From Ptychodera flava (lineage: Eukaryota; Hemichordata; Enteropneusta; Ptychoderidae): a DNA stretch of 64,000 nucleotides. The notes beneath the pieces are model-generated. The model worked only from the letters and a program-made list of their open reading frames with translations, made no database searches and was not told the origin of the DNA. The stretch covers positions 21,007,154 to 21,071,153 of the forward strand of contig NC_091931.1 of the NCBI RefSeq assembly GCF_041260155.1, in the 5' to 3' direction. This document shows, in pieces, positions 12,146-24,799 of this stretch. Numbering within the stretch: position 1 is the first letter of the stretch; the number at the start of each line of letters is the position of its first letter. A program made the position numbers and the translations under genes.

Positions 12146-12734
12146 GTAAGTTACTAGTAAGCCATGGAACTAGAAATGGCCCGTTTCTAGCGCCATGATT
12201 GACCATTTAATATTCCTTTCCTTCAAAACACTGAAATTTACAGTTGCGTGACAGTTGAATTACTGTATTACTGTAAACTATCTACTTTGTGCAGTATTGA
12301 CAATACGATTGTTCAGTAAGTCGGGTTGTGGGGCTTTCGAGGATCAGGATCTTTTTTTTAATACAATGTAGTCCTCCCTTTTAGCTCACACGTTTTTTTG
12401 GAGGGGCTATGATTGGTTAGGGGGGATATATGTGTACATATACCAAAGCGAGCTTATTCGGTATAAGTCAGCTGTGCCTACCTGTCTCTCTGTACATGAA
12501 TTATGTATGTATATGTAATGTATATATGTATGTATGTATGCACATAATGTATATCCACATCAAAAACTCGAAAATCGATCGCAGCACCTACCATTTTAGT
12601 ATTTGCAGGTGAACAGTTGCACCCAGGGGTGTGAATTTGAAATTCAATGAACATGTCAGTGTCAAAAATCTGCAAATAAGTACGGTATAAAAATGGAAAA
12701 ATCCAGCAAATTGCTAAAACTCTGCAACTATACT

Positions 12735-13190
12735 CAGGCCAGATTGGGTTGAAACTTGGCATAGAGGTTTCTTTAGATAACCCTAATTTGGTGTTTTCAA
12801 ATTCTGGTGAAATTTGTATATTTGTATTTTTGGGGTAAGTTTTTCCATTTTTGGTCAAAAAATCCTCTTCTCAGAAAGCTTTCGTTTGATTTCTTTGAAA
12901 TGTGGTGTGCTGTATGCATGTTTCTCAGGGCTGGCTCAATCAGGTTTGTTCAAATTCTGGTGAAATTTTTATATTTGTAATTTGGGGGCAATTTTCCCCA
13001 TTTTGGGTCAAAAAAATCTGTTTCTCTATTAAATTACGTACTTGCCCAATAGCTCTGAAACCTGGTATGCATGTTCCAAGGGGTGGCTTCAGGAAGGTTT
13101 ATTGACACATAGTAGTGAAGTTGTATTTTTATGGGGCAATTCTGTTTATTATCATTCTTTTTTGTCAATCAATCTTCTTCAAATTGTCTA
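12735..13190. repeat. Tandem repeat, about 153-bp unit, three diverged copies
   Basis: Each unit has a Gly/Phe-like motif TTGAAAC/TTGAAAT...GGTATGC, then TTCAAATTCTGGTGAAATTT, then a TTTGGGG...CCATTTT stretch followed by GGTCAAAAAA. Diverged copies of the same repeat lie at about 35640-35860 inside the Harbinger-like element. Confidence 0.65.
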
Positions 13191-13331
13191 ATGTACAGTA
13201 CACACTTGTCAGGCATTGCTTTTAAATTTGTTATGAGGTCCTCAGGGATGATACATCATGAGTTTTGTATTGTAACTACATGTAGAGTAGTCTCAGTTAC
13301 AACAACTTGAGAACCACTGCATATTATTATA

Positions 13332-13471
13332 GAAATAACAGACGACGTGTTGACCATTAACGTTTATTTATGGGCAAGGGCGAGAGGATCAGCCGAGCCC
13401 GTTAATGTTGGCTCTCCTCTCGCCCGTGCCCATAAATAAACATTAATGGTCAGCGCAGAGTCTGTTATTTC
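13332..13471. mobile_element. Fold-back MITE (about 140 bp)
   Basis: Two arms starting GAAATAACAGAC and containing CATTAATGTTTATTTATGGG pair over about 60 bp around a short loop containing CCCGTTAATG. No convincing target duplication was found, so the superfamily is not assigned. Confidence 0.7.
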
Positions 13472-14677
13472 AATTATATTATCAACAAACCCAGAAAAAA
13501 CATCAAAATATACGAAAATAATTCCCGTGCGAATGACAATGGGGCCCCAGAACCTATCAGTGAGTAGTGTGCGCGCTGCAAAAATTTTGCAAACCGGAGA
13601 TTTTTTTGAAAAAAGCGTCTAAACTTGGCCCACAAATACTCCATTTTATTTTGTGGTTGATTATGATCTTTGTACAAATCACAATTTTTGTTTTAGCTGT
13701 AAAGTTACTGTGTTTACGATATTATTCATATTCACGGGCATGAAAACAAACCATTACCGTGGATTTGTGGTCAGCCACATGGTTCAGCTCGACCAATTTA
13801 AATGCAATGGACAGGGCATGGTAATATAATTGGTCTATAGATGCATACTGAACAGTAGATGGGAATTTGTTCAAATGAAATTATCGTTACCAAAAATATG
13901 CAAATGAGCAGAACACTTCTGTTCACATACTTTTGAATCAATATTATTTTTGGTGACAGTGAGATCAGTTATTGCTCTTTACTGAAATTTTGTTTATATG
14001 TGCATTAGGTCCACGTTATGCAAGTTTTAATGAAAGCGGTGTCTACTTTATGCTTTATGATAAAATATTACAGATAATTGACAAGTTAAAGGCTTGTAAT
14101 ATTTTTATTTGAACTAATTTTGCAGCACTCTCTGGTTGTAAGTAATTTTTAGCCATATTAATGTAATGGCGCTTGACTTTCCACAAACCTGTGTTGAGGG
14201 ACTGTATAATTATGTAAGCAGAGATTTGTACCAAAATTTTGGACCATGGAACCCTAGCTTTGAAGTATCATTTTTATGTGGTCTTTGCAAATCCTGATAC
14301 CACTGTGGAACTAGGAGATATATGCCAAGAAGTGATTATATGGCAAGATCATAGTCTGTATATGTGACTAATCTAATTATGTAGGCACACAAAAATGAAA
14401 GATGTTTGTATTGTGAAATGACACTTTAGGGCATTTAAGGTCAAATGAAACAACCAGTAAGTACTTTGTTCAATGAAAAGCCTCATATTCAAGGTAAAAA
14501 TTACTTCCTGCTGTGCATGAAGATTGCTTTTGTTTTATGCTCAAGAGTTTTATATATATCAGATTTAATTATGTTCATTGTTTTATAAACTTGTAGAATT
14601 GTATGTATACATGTATATGTGGAGAATAGATGACAAGAGGTTTGAATACCAATTGTAGTGGATTTCTTGGACCATCG

Positions 14678-15403
14678 ATGGCACCATACATGTTTCTACT
14701 TCTTACCTGTACCATTCTACTATTCCCAATAGTAAGTAAAACTTTATCTGTACATTACATGAAACTTGATATTGACTTCATGGCTATCCATGAATCATGT
14801 ACATTCTAAGTACCAAGCTATGCATGGTGACCCCTGATTTTTATTCTTGATTTCAAAGGAATATTGGTTTAAAGTCATCTGCTGCACATGATAGAAATTA
14901 GCTGAACAAAATTTCACTTGAGGCTGTTTGATCAGCCATTTTACTCTTGTTTTCGGATGATTTTTCATGAGGTTTTTTATTGTGTTGTTAAGCAAAATAC
15001 TCAACATGTTTGATATTTTTTGCCTTGAGATGAACATTTCTCACTGTTTGTGCCAGAGAAAGTGATTTTACTCTCGGTTTTTTTACCAAAGCGTGTGTGT
15101 GGAAATTACATTAAAGTATAAAATGACCACCCGTAGCATTGACAACACAGTCATTTGTGGTTCAATACAAGGTGAAGGTGTTAAGATACATTGCAGACAA
15201 GATAGATTGGCCAATTTTTGCCACACAGCAAAAAACTTAATGCAAACTCATCTGCACATGAGAGTAAAATAGTGTGTGTGAGTGTATATATGAGTGTGAG
15301 TGTGTGTGTATGTGTGAGTGTGTGTATATATAAATAATAACAAATTATAACGCTCTGCTTTTAGCTTTGAGCACTACTCTAACATGAGGACCTTGTATTC
15401 TTT

Positions 15404-15498
<95 letters not shown>

Positions 15499-18400
15499 CT
15501 GCCTCCCTAATTCATTAGATATAGCAGCATAAACATCAATTTGAGTGTTTATTGCTTGTATTGAAACTACTCTTGTGTCCTTTTTTTCATGACTCAAATC
15601 CTGAATCATACATTGGTTGTTTGTTTCAGCTGTTGTGACTTTGTGTGTAGCGACACTGAGCTCCATCCTTAGTTGGTTGTAGTGCATCTTTTGTCACATT
15701 GATACTTTGAACTTGTCCAGTGTGAGTTTTCATTGAGTTTGGTACAAACCTCTTATAAGCCTCTCACTGTTTGATTTAGTGTGTGTCTGTCCAGGAAGTG
15801 TATTGAGGCAGGGATATAAGGCATTGTTGATAAAGATTTTTACATGTATTTTTAGCGATAAGATTTTTATTTGTTCTGCTGTTTATACATATCATGACAT
15901 ATGTTTATAAAAGAGCGTTTAACTAATATATTTCTATTGTCTTCCATTCACTGAATTCTGCAGCCTGCACTGGCAGATACAAGATCTTCAAAGGTGAAAA
16001 GAGAAGATGACCGTTGTGATCCTGGGTAAAAACTTTTAAAATATTTATTGCTATTCCAATTCAAGATTTATCTGCAGTAGTTCATTGCCACACTGACAGC
16101 CCTATGTCTGTCTATAGTCTACACACATTAAAGAATTGACCAATCCCACATCTTAAGTATCACTGAACTCTTGAAGCCTAGACTGACAAACATTCATTGG
16201 TGTAATTGAGAGCCAGTAACCATAAAAACAACCAGATTAGTTGCCTTTCTTTCAAAACCAATAACATTTTCTCACATAGAAATTAAACTTCCTCCCATCC
16301 CTCCCACTCTTACCACCACCCCCACCCCCATCAATTTAACTGCCAACTTTTGAAATTTCCATCCTGACATACCCCTTTACAAAATGAGTTTATCTTTCAT
16401 TGACGATGAAACACTCTTAAATTTGTGTCATGGTCATCGCTTGCGTAGCTTTGAGACCTGTGTATCACATCATTTTTTTCTGTGATCACAACATATTCAG
16501 TAAAATCATCAATGTACTGTTCTCAAACAAACTGCTCATACACGCAGACTCTGTACAATATGGAGCTGCCTATACGCTTGATGCATAGGAGAGAGAAAGT
16601 GCAGTGAGAGCACAAAAAAAAACAGCCATGGCAGTTATAATCTCATACTGATGTATCCTACCGCATTTCAAGGACCAGAAAAAAATTCTTTCTTTTGTTC
16701 TTTGCTAATCTGATATTAAGCAATACTCATTTGCCAAAGCAAGAAACAAAATTAAGTTGCATCAATAATATTGATATTACACAAATCCGTTTCCAATCTG
16801 TTATATTTATAAGTGCTTTATTAGTGTTCTGTGGCATGTGACCACATATTAGCCTTTGCGTGTATTAAATCTTCAGTGGCAATTTTTAGGGTTAGAGTAT
16901 TTCCCACAGTTAATTTATCCATGGAGCTAGTTCTAGCTCCATGATTTATCTCTGCATGAACACAACAGGACTCTTGTTGTGTTGATGTAATAACAGTAGA
17001 ATTATACTGTTCCACTGTAGAATGTGGAGCCGGAGCTATAAAAAAGACTACTCCATGACTCGACTGTCTATGGTGAATTTTACAAAGAATGACAAACTTG
17101 CATATAAATGAAAATCACTCATAAATACTTCCATGTAGGCAAGATTTTGTACTCCCAACAAATTTAACAGCCATCCCAGGTAAAAAAATTAATCAGCTGT
17201 GCCAGAATATTACGGTTACGGTAGTATGCACCTCGAAACTTAAAGACTTAAACTTTTGCTTAAAATTTCCTATATGAAACTAAACTTTTCTCTTACCAAA
17301 TCAAGAATAAAAGTCTCAGGGATCACCGAGCAAAATTTGGTAATAGAGAGACAACTTTATAACTTAGATTTCCCAATATTTGAAATTCAAAATGGCTGCC
17401 AACCCTGTGTTACCGGTAACCCTTGCACAGAGGTCACGGACAGATGTCTGTCTCAAACAGAAGGAGAACACCTTACATACAATTTACGAATTCCATTCAA
17501 ACATGAATCAAATTGCAGTGGTTGCAGTATCACAAAAACCTATTAAAAAGTTCAAGTCCGGTCGAAGTTTACAGTACGTGATAGAGTCAGTTTTGGAAAG
17601 TTTGCATGAATAATTTCCAACTCTCCCATTACTATTGCAAATCTTTTTCTAGGAATGTCTGCTTTGTGCAAGGACTTTTATATCGAACGTCAATCCAGGT
17701 TTTATTATAAGCAGACAGATGACTTTCCACCCACACAGAAGTTACATGTATGTCCTTAGAGGCCAATACACATTATGCTTACACAGATCAATATTGTATC
17801 ATACAAAAGAGATTTAGTATATATTACCTGATAAACAATATACATATAATAGACTTCTGTTATTAAAACCTACTTCATGTACGAGAGAAAGAGATAAACA
17901 ACAAAGTTTCATTGACAATTGTAAAAACCTGTGTGGGTTTACCCTTGCACAGAGGTCAGGGACAGATGTCTGGCTTCGAAGAAGTTTTGTTAAAGTGTGT
18001 CATCTGGTTAAAAATAGAACTGCAACAGAACAATTGGGTTTTGTTTGCTCTGTATAATGTTGTTTCATTCTTTAGAAATTTTTCAAAAAAACAAGAAAAC
18101 ATAGGGAGAACAAGGTTTGTTTTTGTTTAAGAAAACACAGAAAATGTTTACATGTCAAAAAGGCAAAATAAAATACCATGTAACGAATTACATCACAGAG
18201 CCTAGCTCACAATGACAAGAGTTCTGAGATTGATTTGATTGGCTAGAGAGATAAAGCAATGTAAACTGTGGATATTAGTTCTATTTGAGATGATAGACAC
18301 ATCAAACAGCAACAATTTAGAAATTGAATGTGTAATTGAAAAAACTCTAGTAAAGAAATTGATCCCATAAAATGTGTAACCTTTGACCTCAAATGACTGC

Positions 18401-21400
18401 AGTTTTATTATTCTGTCTTTTATGTTTAAATTAGTCATGTAGCACTGTTAAAGCAGTGGGTTTTGTCACACCTTGACATGTTTAGGTGGCTGGTCCATTT
18501 AGAATTTTTACTTTTTTCCCTCATATTAGGTACTACTTTGAGGTAGCGCCCCAACAATGCGTGCCATGCAGTTGTTGTTGTGAAGATCAGATAGCTGATG
18601 GAGACCAATTCATTGAAAAATGTATGCGTGATCTCCCACCCTATCAGTACTGCAGAGTGCGTACTTGTAAGAACTGTCCGAATCTTTCAACTCTTACACC
18701 AAGCACACCCAGCTCACTTCCAATTCTATCCACCATCGTACCAAGCGTTTCCAGTAATAACACCAGTGAGTAGTGCTTATTAATTTACTGGTAATATAAA
18801 GCTAAGCATTTGTATGTGGAACAGTACTTCCCACTTTAAAATTACAAAGCTCCAACTCAAAGAGACTTTTTACATAATGCCACTATCGTGTTACATGACC
18901 AGTCATATCTTCCGGCTCAATTTTTTTTTTAATATAGCCATTGATGAGTAATCAGTACCATGGAATATTTTTGTAAATGTTAGTTTCATTTTCAATAAGA
19001 TGAGTAACGCAAGAGACTGATTGACATTGTCAAAGGTTAGAGCAATCAATGTGATAGACTTCAGCATTGATCTTGTCATCTTCATTTTAGGACAAAAATG
19101 TTGAAAAACCATGATTGTGAAATTGGTAGGCAAAGCGTAGCCTAAAAGTGTACTAACTTGCAATTCATGTCAGTGTATATTCTTTTCTTCTCTCTTTTCT
19201 CTCTTTGTTTCTCCCTCCTCTCTTTCTCACTCACTCTCTCTCCTCTTATAGCCCCTCCTTGTCATTGTCTTATAGCCCCTCCAATATCATTGCCTTGTAG
19301 TTAAAATTATGGTTAGTATTGTCTTTTGTATCACCCATGTGACGGTCTATGTTGTTTCTTCCTCCCCACCAAAGTTGACGGCAAAATAATAGGAGGCGCT
19401 GTGGCTGCAGTAGCTGCAGTAATAATCATATCAGTCATAGTGTATTGCTGCTGCAAGAAAAGGCAGAGTCCACAAAGTCCAGCAGAGCCAACTGGTGAGT
19501 AACATTGTAAAATCTGTAATGAGATATGAACTCTGCCAGACGAACAGAGTAGTTTTTTAGTTCTCCAGAACTAGAATGGACATAAATGCTGTACATATAG
19601 TACTGTACTTTGTACCATAAATATCCTTTGGATGCCACATGTAAATTTTTTGGAAGATTTTTAGCTTGGCATGCTTTTCTGAGTAAAATGGTGCTGGATG
19701 ATTGAATACCTGCCTTATTCTGACAATAAGAGAATTCAACATGTTGTCAGTATTCATCTGTGTATAATGCACGGAACATGAAAGGTTTTAGTTAACTGCA
19801 GCTTGTTTTGCTGGTGTCTGACATTGACGTTCAGGTTAGCTGATGGAGTGTGCTGGATACATGCTTTTCTCTTCAAAAGAAAATGACTGAAAAATAAAAC
19901 AATACAAAATAGGCAAACTTAGCACTGATCACAATTTTTGATGTATTACAAAATAGATCTGTGGGCGCACCTTTGCAGCTGCCAGACAGAAATTTTGACA
20001 AATTTTGTTTCTGTGTGCCTGTCCTTCTTACTGTAGCTGGTTTTTGTATCCTTTGCTGTATGGCTTTAATCATTTCATTCAGAACATTGAGGTATTGATT
20101 GAAGTACCATTTTCACAATTTGCTAGATTTGTAAGATTATTAATATCTGAAAGTTTTCACCAACATTTTTGGACAAATATTTATTTGTGAAAGTTAATGA
20201 TGGAACTCAAATGTCTAAACGAATCAGCCATAATTGAAGTTAAAGGGACAAAGTCGGCCATTTTTCATGAATTTTGTTTGATACGAGATACTACTTATAT
20301 TGTTTGACATGTTGAAAGATACTAAATGAATGGGTGACCATGCATATATTTGATCCCAGTTTTAGACAAATGAAATGAAACCATCGTAAAACTGAATTAA
20401 TGGACGTGTTTAATTTAAATTAATTTGGACGTGTTTATTTAAATATCATGACCAATAATTCATTTTCGCAATGGTTTCATATATAGTGTCTAAAACAGGG
20501 GTTGAATATATGCATGGTCACCCATTCATTCAGTATCTTTCAACATGTCAAATAATATAAGTAGTACGGTATCTCGTATCAAACAAAATTCATGAAAAAT
20601 GGCCGACTTTGTCCCTTTAATTGTCACTGTTGTGAATACTGTTGACCGATATGCTGACTTACCATGCTCAATTTTAAAGATTTAACTGTGTAATGACCTT
20701 GTAGGGGAACCTTTGACTGATGTCACAGTCACCACGGTAAATGCAGACCCATCGCAAACTACAGCTCACAGAGTAAACACACCGAGTGAAACTGCAAGAA
20801 ATGGTCAAGCTGTGAGATGTGCCAACTGCAATGGCAGCTCGGGTGAGCATTTTCTGTGAACGTGTTTAGTTTGGCAGCAAACATAAAGTTTTTTTCTATA
20901 TTGATTATCCACATGTGATACTTTACAGGTAGTCATAGCTCCTTTAGAGTTAATTATATCCCTCTGTTACATGATACAAGCTTCCCATTCTGATTCCCTT
21001 GAAGGTAATGTAGAATCCGCTCGCAATGTGAATGCCATCAACAGAAATGACGGCAATAATGTGCCGGAAGACGGCTCATCATCAGCAGAATCTGTACATG
21101 CCTCATCCAGTGGAGCTTCCATGAACAGAACGGACAATGAAGGAAATATCCCAACATCTCCTGGAGATGAAGCAGCATCTGGGAATGAAAACTGGCCAAC
21201 GGGGAATGATGAGACAGAGATGACCACAGAAGGGAATGACAGAGTTTCTAGAACAGAATCGGGACATAGCATGGAGGAAGTCAGCAGCACTGCATTAGGT
21301 ATTCCCTGTGGAAGTGAGTCTTGCCAGTCAGGTTTTGAAAATTCCGGTGAAGATGATTATAGTGCTGATGATGATAGTGATCCTGACAATGATCGACAGT

Positions 21401-22450
21401 GCCTTCTGCCAGAAAGCACATGTCTATCTAACAAAGGTATGATTTTAAAAATACCAAAATTCTGTTTCTTTTAGGAGTTTTTTCAGTTCAGCTTTTATTC
21501 ATGCAGTCACAAAGCTGTTGCATTAATATAATAGAAACCCATTGAAATGAAAGTTTTGAAGTTCGCTCATACTTGACGTGGTTTATGAAACCTTCCAAAT
21601 TAAGGATCTTTATACAATGTCCCATAATGATCCCTACAACCTTCCACAACACCTTCACACATTCCAACAAAGTCAACATAATATGTTTCCACCATTACAC
21701 TGTAAATTCCAAAGACAAGTTTACATCATTGCTCTCATAAGCGCATATTCTGGCGGGAATGGACATCAAGTTGGCACAGCCAATATTTCACATCCATCGA
21801 CGGTAATCTTAGATGAGTCAGGGATATAGGGATAGAGCAAGAAGCTAGAGGCCCCCAGGGAACCACTTATGTTTTGTATGGAAAGGTTTGTTTCCACTGG
21901 TCTTACCACAACTGTAGTTCTGTTGTGCTTCATAGTTTGATTCAAATTTACAGATGATGGACATGTGTGGGAAATATGTTTGCATTTATACCTCACCACT
22001 GACTGAACAAAGTCACGTTGGATTGAAAATAAATGAGCGTGCATTATCCTTGAGGCATGATGTACCAATGTAATCATTTTTAATTATATTCTAGATCTCT
22101 ACAAGAAGTGTAAGTTTTCGCTTTCTACAATGATGGAAAATTGGGAACTGATGACCAAACTGTCTCAGCTACTGGACCCACCTACAGGTGGAGTGCACGC
22201 GGTGGAATGCATCGGACATGCCTTTGGATTGAAGGACTCAGAACTGAAGTATCTGAAACATCACTGCAATGTCAACGAACCATTTACGTACATGGTGTTT
22301 GATAAAATCAAGACACAGACGCCAAAAATGAAGTGTTCACAGATTGTGGAATGCCTGCAGAACAAGGCGAAAAGAAATGATGCAGTCCTTGTAATCAAGG
22401 AATATCACCAGTCTTGTGAAGCGTGCCAGTGGTATTATGAACGGATCTAG
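14678..22450 (+). CDS. TNF-receptor-superfamily-like death-domain receptor, seven exons
   Basis: Exons: 14678-14731, 15964-16025, 18530-18765, 19375-19494, 20705-20842, 21005-21436, 22095-22450; every junction is GT..AG and the phases agree, giving about 465 residues. Exon 1 is a signal peptide (MAPYMFLLLTCTILLFPI), with a likely signal cleavage after ALA (residue 22) and a dibasic KVKR. Residues 36-88 form one cysteine-rich module with ten Cys (CDPGYYF start, CVPCSCCC, CRVRTCKNC). A Ser/Thr/Pro stalk follows, then a membrane helix at about 122-143 (GGAVAAVAAVIIISVIVY) ending in CCCKKR. The linker (about 158-348) is acidic and Ser-rich. Residues about 355-445 read as a death domain: LSQLLDPP, GFGL-like HAFGLKDSEL, YLKHHCN, then helices ending QSCEACQWYYERI. 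The protein would be a type I surface receptor recruiting death-domain adaptors. The assignment is by motif; DD subfamily (EDAR, p75NTR or other) is unresolved. Confidence 0.85.
15280..15340. repeat. (TG/AG)n low-complexity tract
   Basis: Repeats of GTGTGTG and GAGTGTG in the first receptor intron. Confidence 0.7.
15406..15495. repeat. Long (TA)n microsatellite
   Basis: About 45 uninterrupted TA units in intron 1 of the receptor gene; probably highly variable in length and able to extrude cruciforms. Confidence 0.95.
17217..17415 (+). mobile_element. TTAA-type MITE family, truncated copy 1
   Basis: It starts GGTAGTATGCACCTCGAAAC and follows the family consensus (TTTTGCT..., AAATCAAGAATAAAA, GATATTTGAAATTCAAAATGG in pieces), but loses similarity near 17415 and lacks the right end. 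It lies in the receptor intron before exon 3. A 30-bp motif beginning ACCCTTGCACAGAGGTCA follows it at 17419 and recurs at 17940. Confidence 0.65.
19190..19250. repeat. Pyrimidine-rich (TCTC)n tract
   Basis: Almost pure C/T sequence in the intron before the membrane-helix exon; no function assigned. Confidence 0.7.
20240..20620. mobile_element. Fold-back element with TTAA target duplications (381 bp)
   Basis: Inverted ends start AGGGACAAAGTCGGCCATTT and pair over about 150 bp, and TTAA lies at each outer edge (20240-20243 and 20617-20620). TTAA target sites point to the piggyBac superfamily, although palindromic ends make the exact duplication ambiguous. It sits in the intron after the membrane-helix exon of the receptor. 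Confidence 0.72.
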
Positions 22451-23350
22451 TGGAACAGTGCCATAACACCTTTTATAGAGCGGAAGATAATCATGTAATT
22501 GTAAATTCATTGAAGAACTTTTCCATCAAATCACTCGCAGTTTGATATGAAGAGGAATTTAATCTTCAATGTATTCCTCCAATGTGGCATGCCAGGCATT
22601 CTTCAAAAAGCTGAAAAAAATTCTCAACATGAGTCAGATAAAAAGTCACACTGAAATATCAAAAAGTCACTTGCAACTGTTTAATGAGCAAGTTGACATT
22701 TTGAAGGGTATCTCTACGGTTATGGCAGAAAATAATGTTCAGTGTGTAGAATATGACCAAGAATTCCAAGTATACCAACCGAGTACTAAAGTGTACTCTT
22801 ACATACCTTTGTATGAGTGATTAGTGAAGGACAATGTTTTGTCCGCACAAATGAATGAAAATTAAGATATTATAGGGCAGGCCCTATCTTCGTTTTAAAC
22901 CTGAGGCTAAAGAAAAATAAGAGTATATTGACTAAAAAGTACATGGTTCAAATCTTTCTATATTTTCCCCAAAAAGAGAAGTTTGCTGAAATTTATAGTA
23001 TGACTATGATGGTGTTTTAAGGTCATGGCAGGACCAGTCCTTAACAAGATTAGGCTTGGCTGGATTAAAATGTTTTTATTCAATTTCAAATATCCCATTC
23101 TGGCAAGACTGAAAAATGCTAGGCCCATGCCCATTTCAACATTATCTTAGGGAGTATGTTTGTATTTATTCATCATTTGAGACACCCTTAGATAAACTTT
23201 GATTTCTTCTGTAAGTACTATGACCCAGTGTTACCAAGATTTACTGCTATACTTACCTTCGTGTAAATTGTCTGACAAGTGACATTCAATGAAGAATTTA
23301 ATGGTAATGGTCATTTACCCACCATAGAATAAAGGTTTTACAATTTGTAA
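22451..23350 (+). other. 3'UTR of the TNF-receptor-like gene
   Basis: AT-rich sequence following the TAG at 22448-22450. A poly(A) signal AATAAA at 23328-23333 gives a plausible end about 20 bp later. A further AATAAA near 24786 could extend it. An 83-codon open frame at 22569-22820 lies wholly inside and shows no family features. Confidence 0.5.
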
Positions 23351-23917
23351 CAAGAAGCTGAGGTCGTGTAATTCAAAATGATGATTTTAAACTGCTTGTA
23401 TATTTTGTAATTGTTGTATGTAAACTTTAACCTCTTCGATAGGAAATTTTAGGACATAACCGCTTAGCTTTTCTGAACTAAAATTTTGTTACAATTTTTT
23501 ATTTGCTGCAATCAAATTACATTGTGTTAATTTTCTTGTGTGTGCTCTTCAGCCGCTTAGACGCGTACCTTTTCCCATTTAGAGTGGACGCAAAACAAAG
23601 AATTTAATTACTTTGGCCTAATCATGTTAGTGTCTACTCTCATGTTTGGCCACATTCACGTTATTTGTAAGTACCAATGAGATGATTGCTATAGTGAGAA
23701 TAATCATTCCACTAAACTTCTCACTAGTATCACTCATTTAATGAATTTTGTAGTCAATTTAAAGCATAGACACTGAATCTCACACCAGGGTCTATGCTTA
23801 AATCAACTCATTTCAAATTGGACATTGTTAAAATTTTTGAACATACTGATGTATCAAATGAAATTTGCTTCACTAAACAATGCCGTGTTATTACTCCACT
23901 CTAACATCTAGTATTAA

Positions 23918-24110
23918 TTAACATCTCACTCCTCCAATCAAATGAAAGTGCTGCATGATGTTGCCATGGTATGCCACCCATGATGCCATGCAAGATTAAT
24001 TTGCATCTCACTCCACCAATCAAATGACAGTGCTGCATGATGTTGCCATGGTATGCCACCCCATGATGCCATGCAACATTAATTTACATGTCATCCACTA
24101 ATCAAGTGAT
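23918..24110. repeat. Tandem repeat, about 80-bp unit, two and a half copies
   Basis: Units contain TTAACATCTCACTCCTCCAA (or close variants), GTGCTGCATGATGTTGCCAT and CATGATGCCATGCAA. The third unit decays after TTACATGTCATC. Confidence 0.8.
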
Positions 24111-24799
24111 GAACTCATCCTGTGGTTGCCATGGAATTCTACTGACAATGCCTCGTTGCATCAAATTACATGGCACATTCTTCCAATAACATGATCTGTA
24201 CATGGTTGCCATAGTGCTCTTTGCCCACAACTCATTTGGTGGAATAATTTTCAACAACATACTAAATATTCTGCCAATTAAATTCCAACTTTTAATGTAG
24301 TTATTCATCATGTTTAATTTATCAATGTGCTAAAATTGTTGTCATGATAATGCAATAGTCATGCGATTTTTCAAGCTTGAAGTTCCTAAATTTATAACAT
24401 CCCTGATACTATAAAAATACCAGGGACATTTTGACTCCCATCAAAGCAAGCCTTCATCAGAATTATGCATGTTACCAACATTTATCAGCATGGTATACGT
24501 TCATTCATAGCTGGCACTGCCGATACTAGTACTAGTTCACACAATCAATTAGTTTTCCAGTTAATTTCTACTTCCAAGTCACAACTTAAAAAGTGTGTGA
24601 AGTATACAGATAGATAACTTATTGATCGATATTTATTTACATGTACAGATCTGTTAAGGGGAAATGGTAGAGTGTGACTGATCATGTTAAACTCAATTTC
24701 AGGAAATTTGGTGTAAAGTTTTGTGTGTAGATAAACACCTTGCCATGCCAAGTTTCTTAAGGTTGTACAGCTTGTCTGATATGTAATAAAGTTTCTTCA

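Noticed and set aside
15379..15687. Minus-strand 102-codon frame with a long Tyr-Ile repeat
   Set aside because: The repeat is simply the (TA)n microsatellite read in frame.
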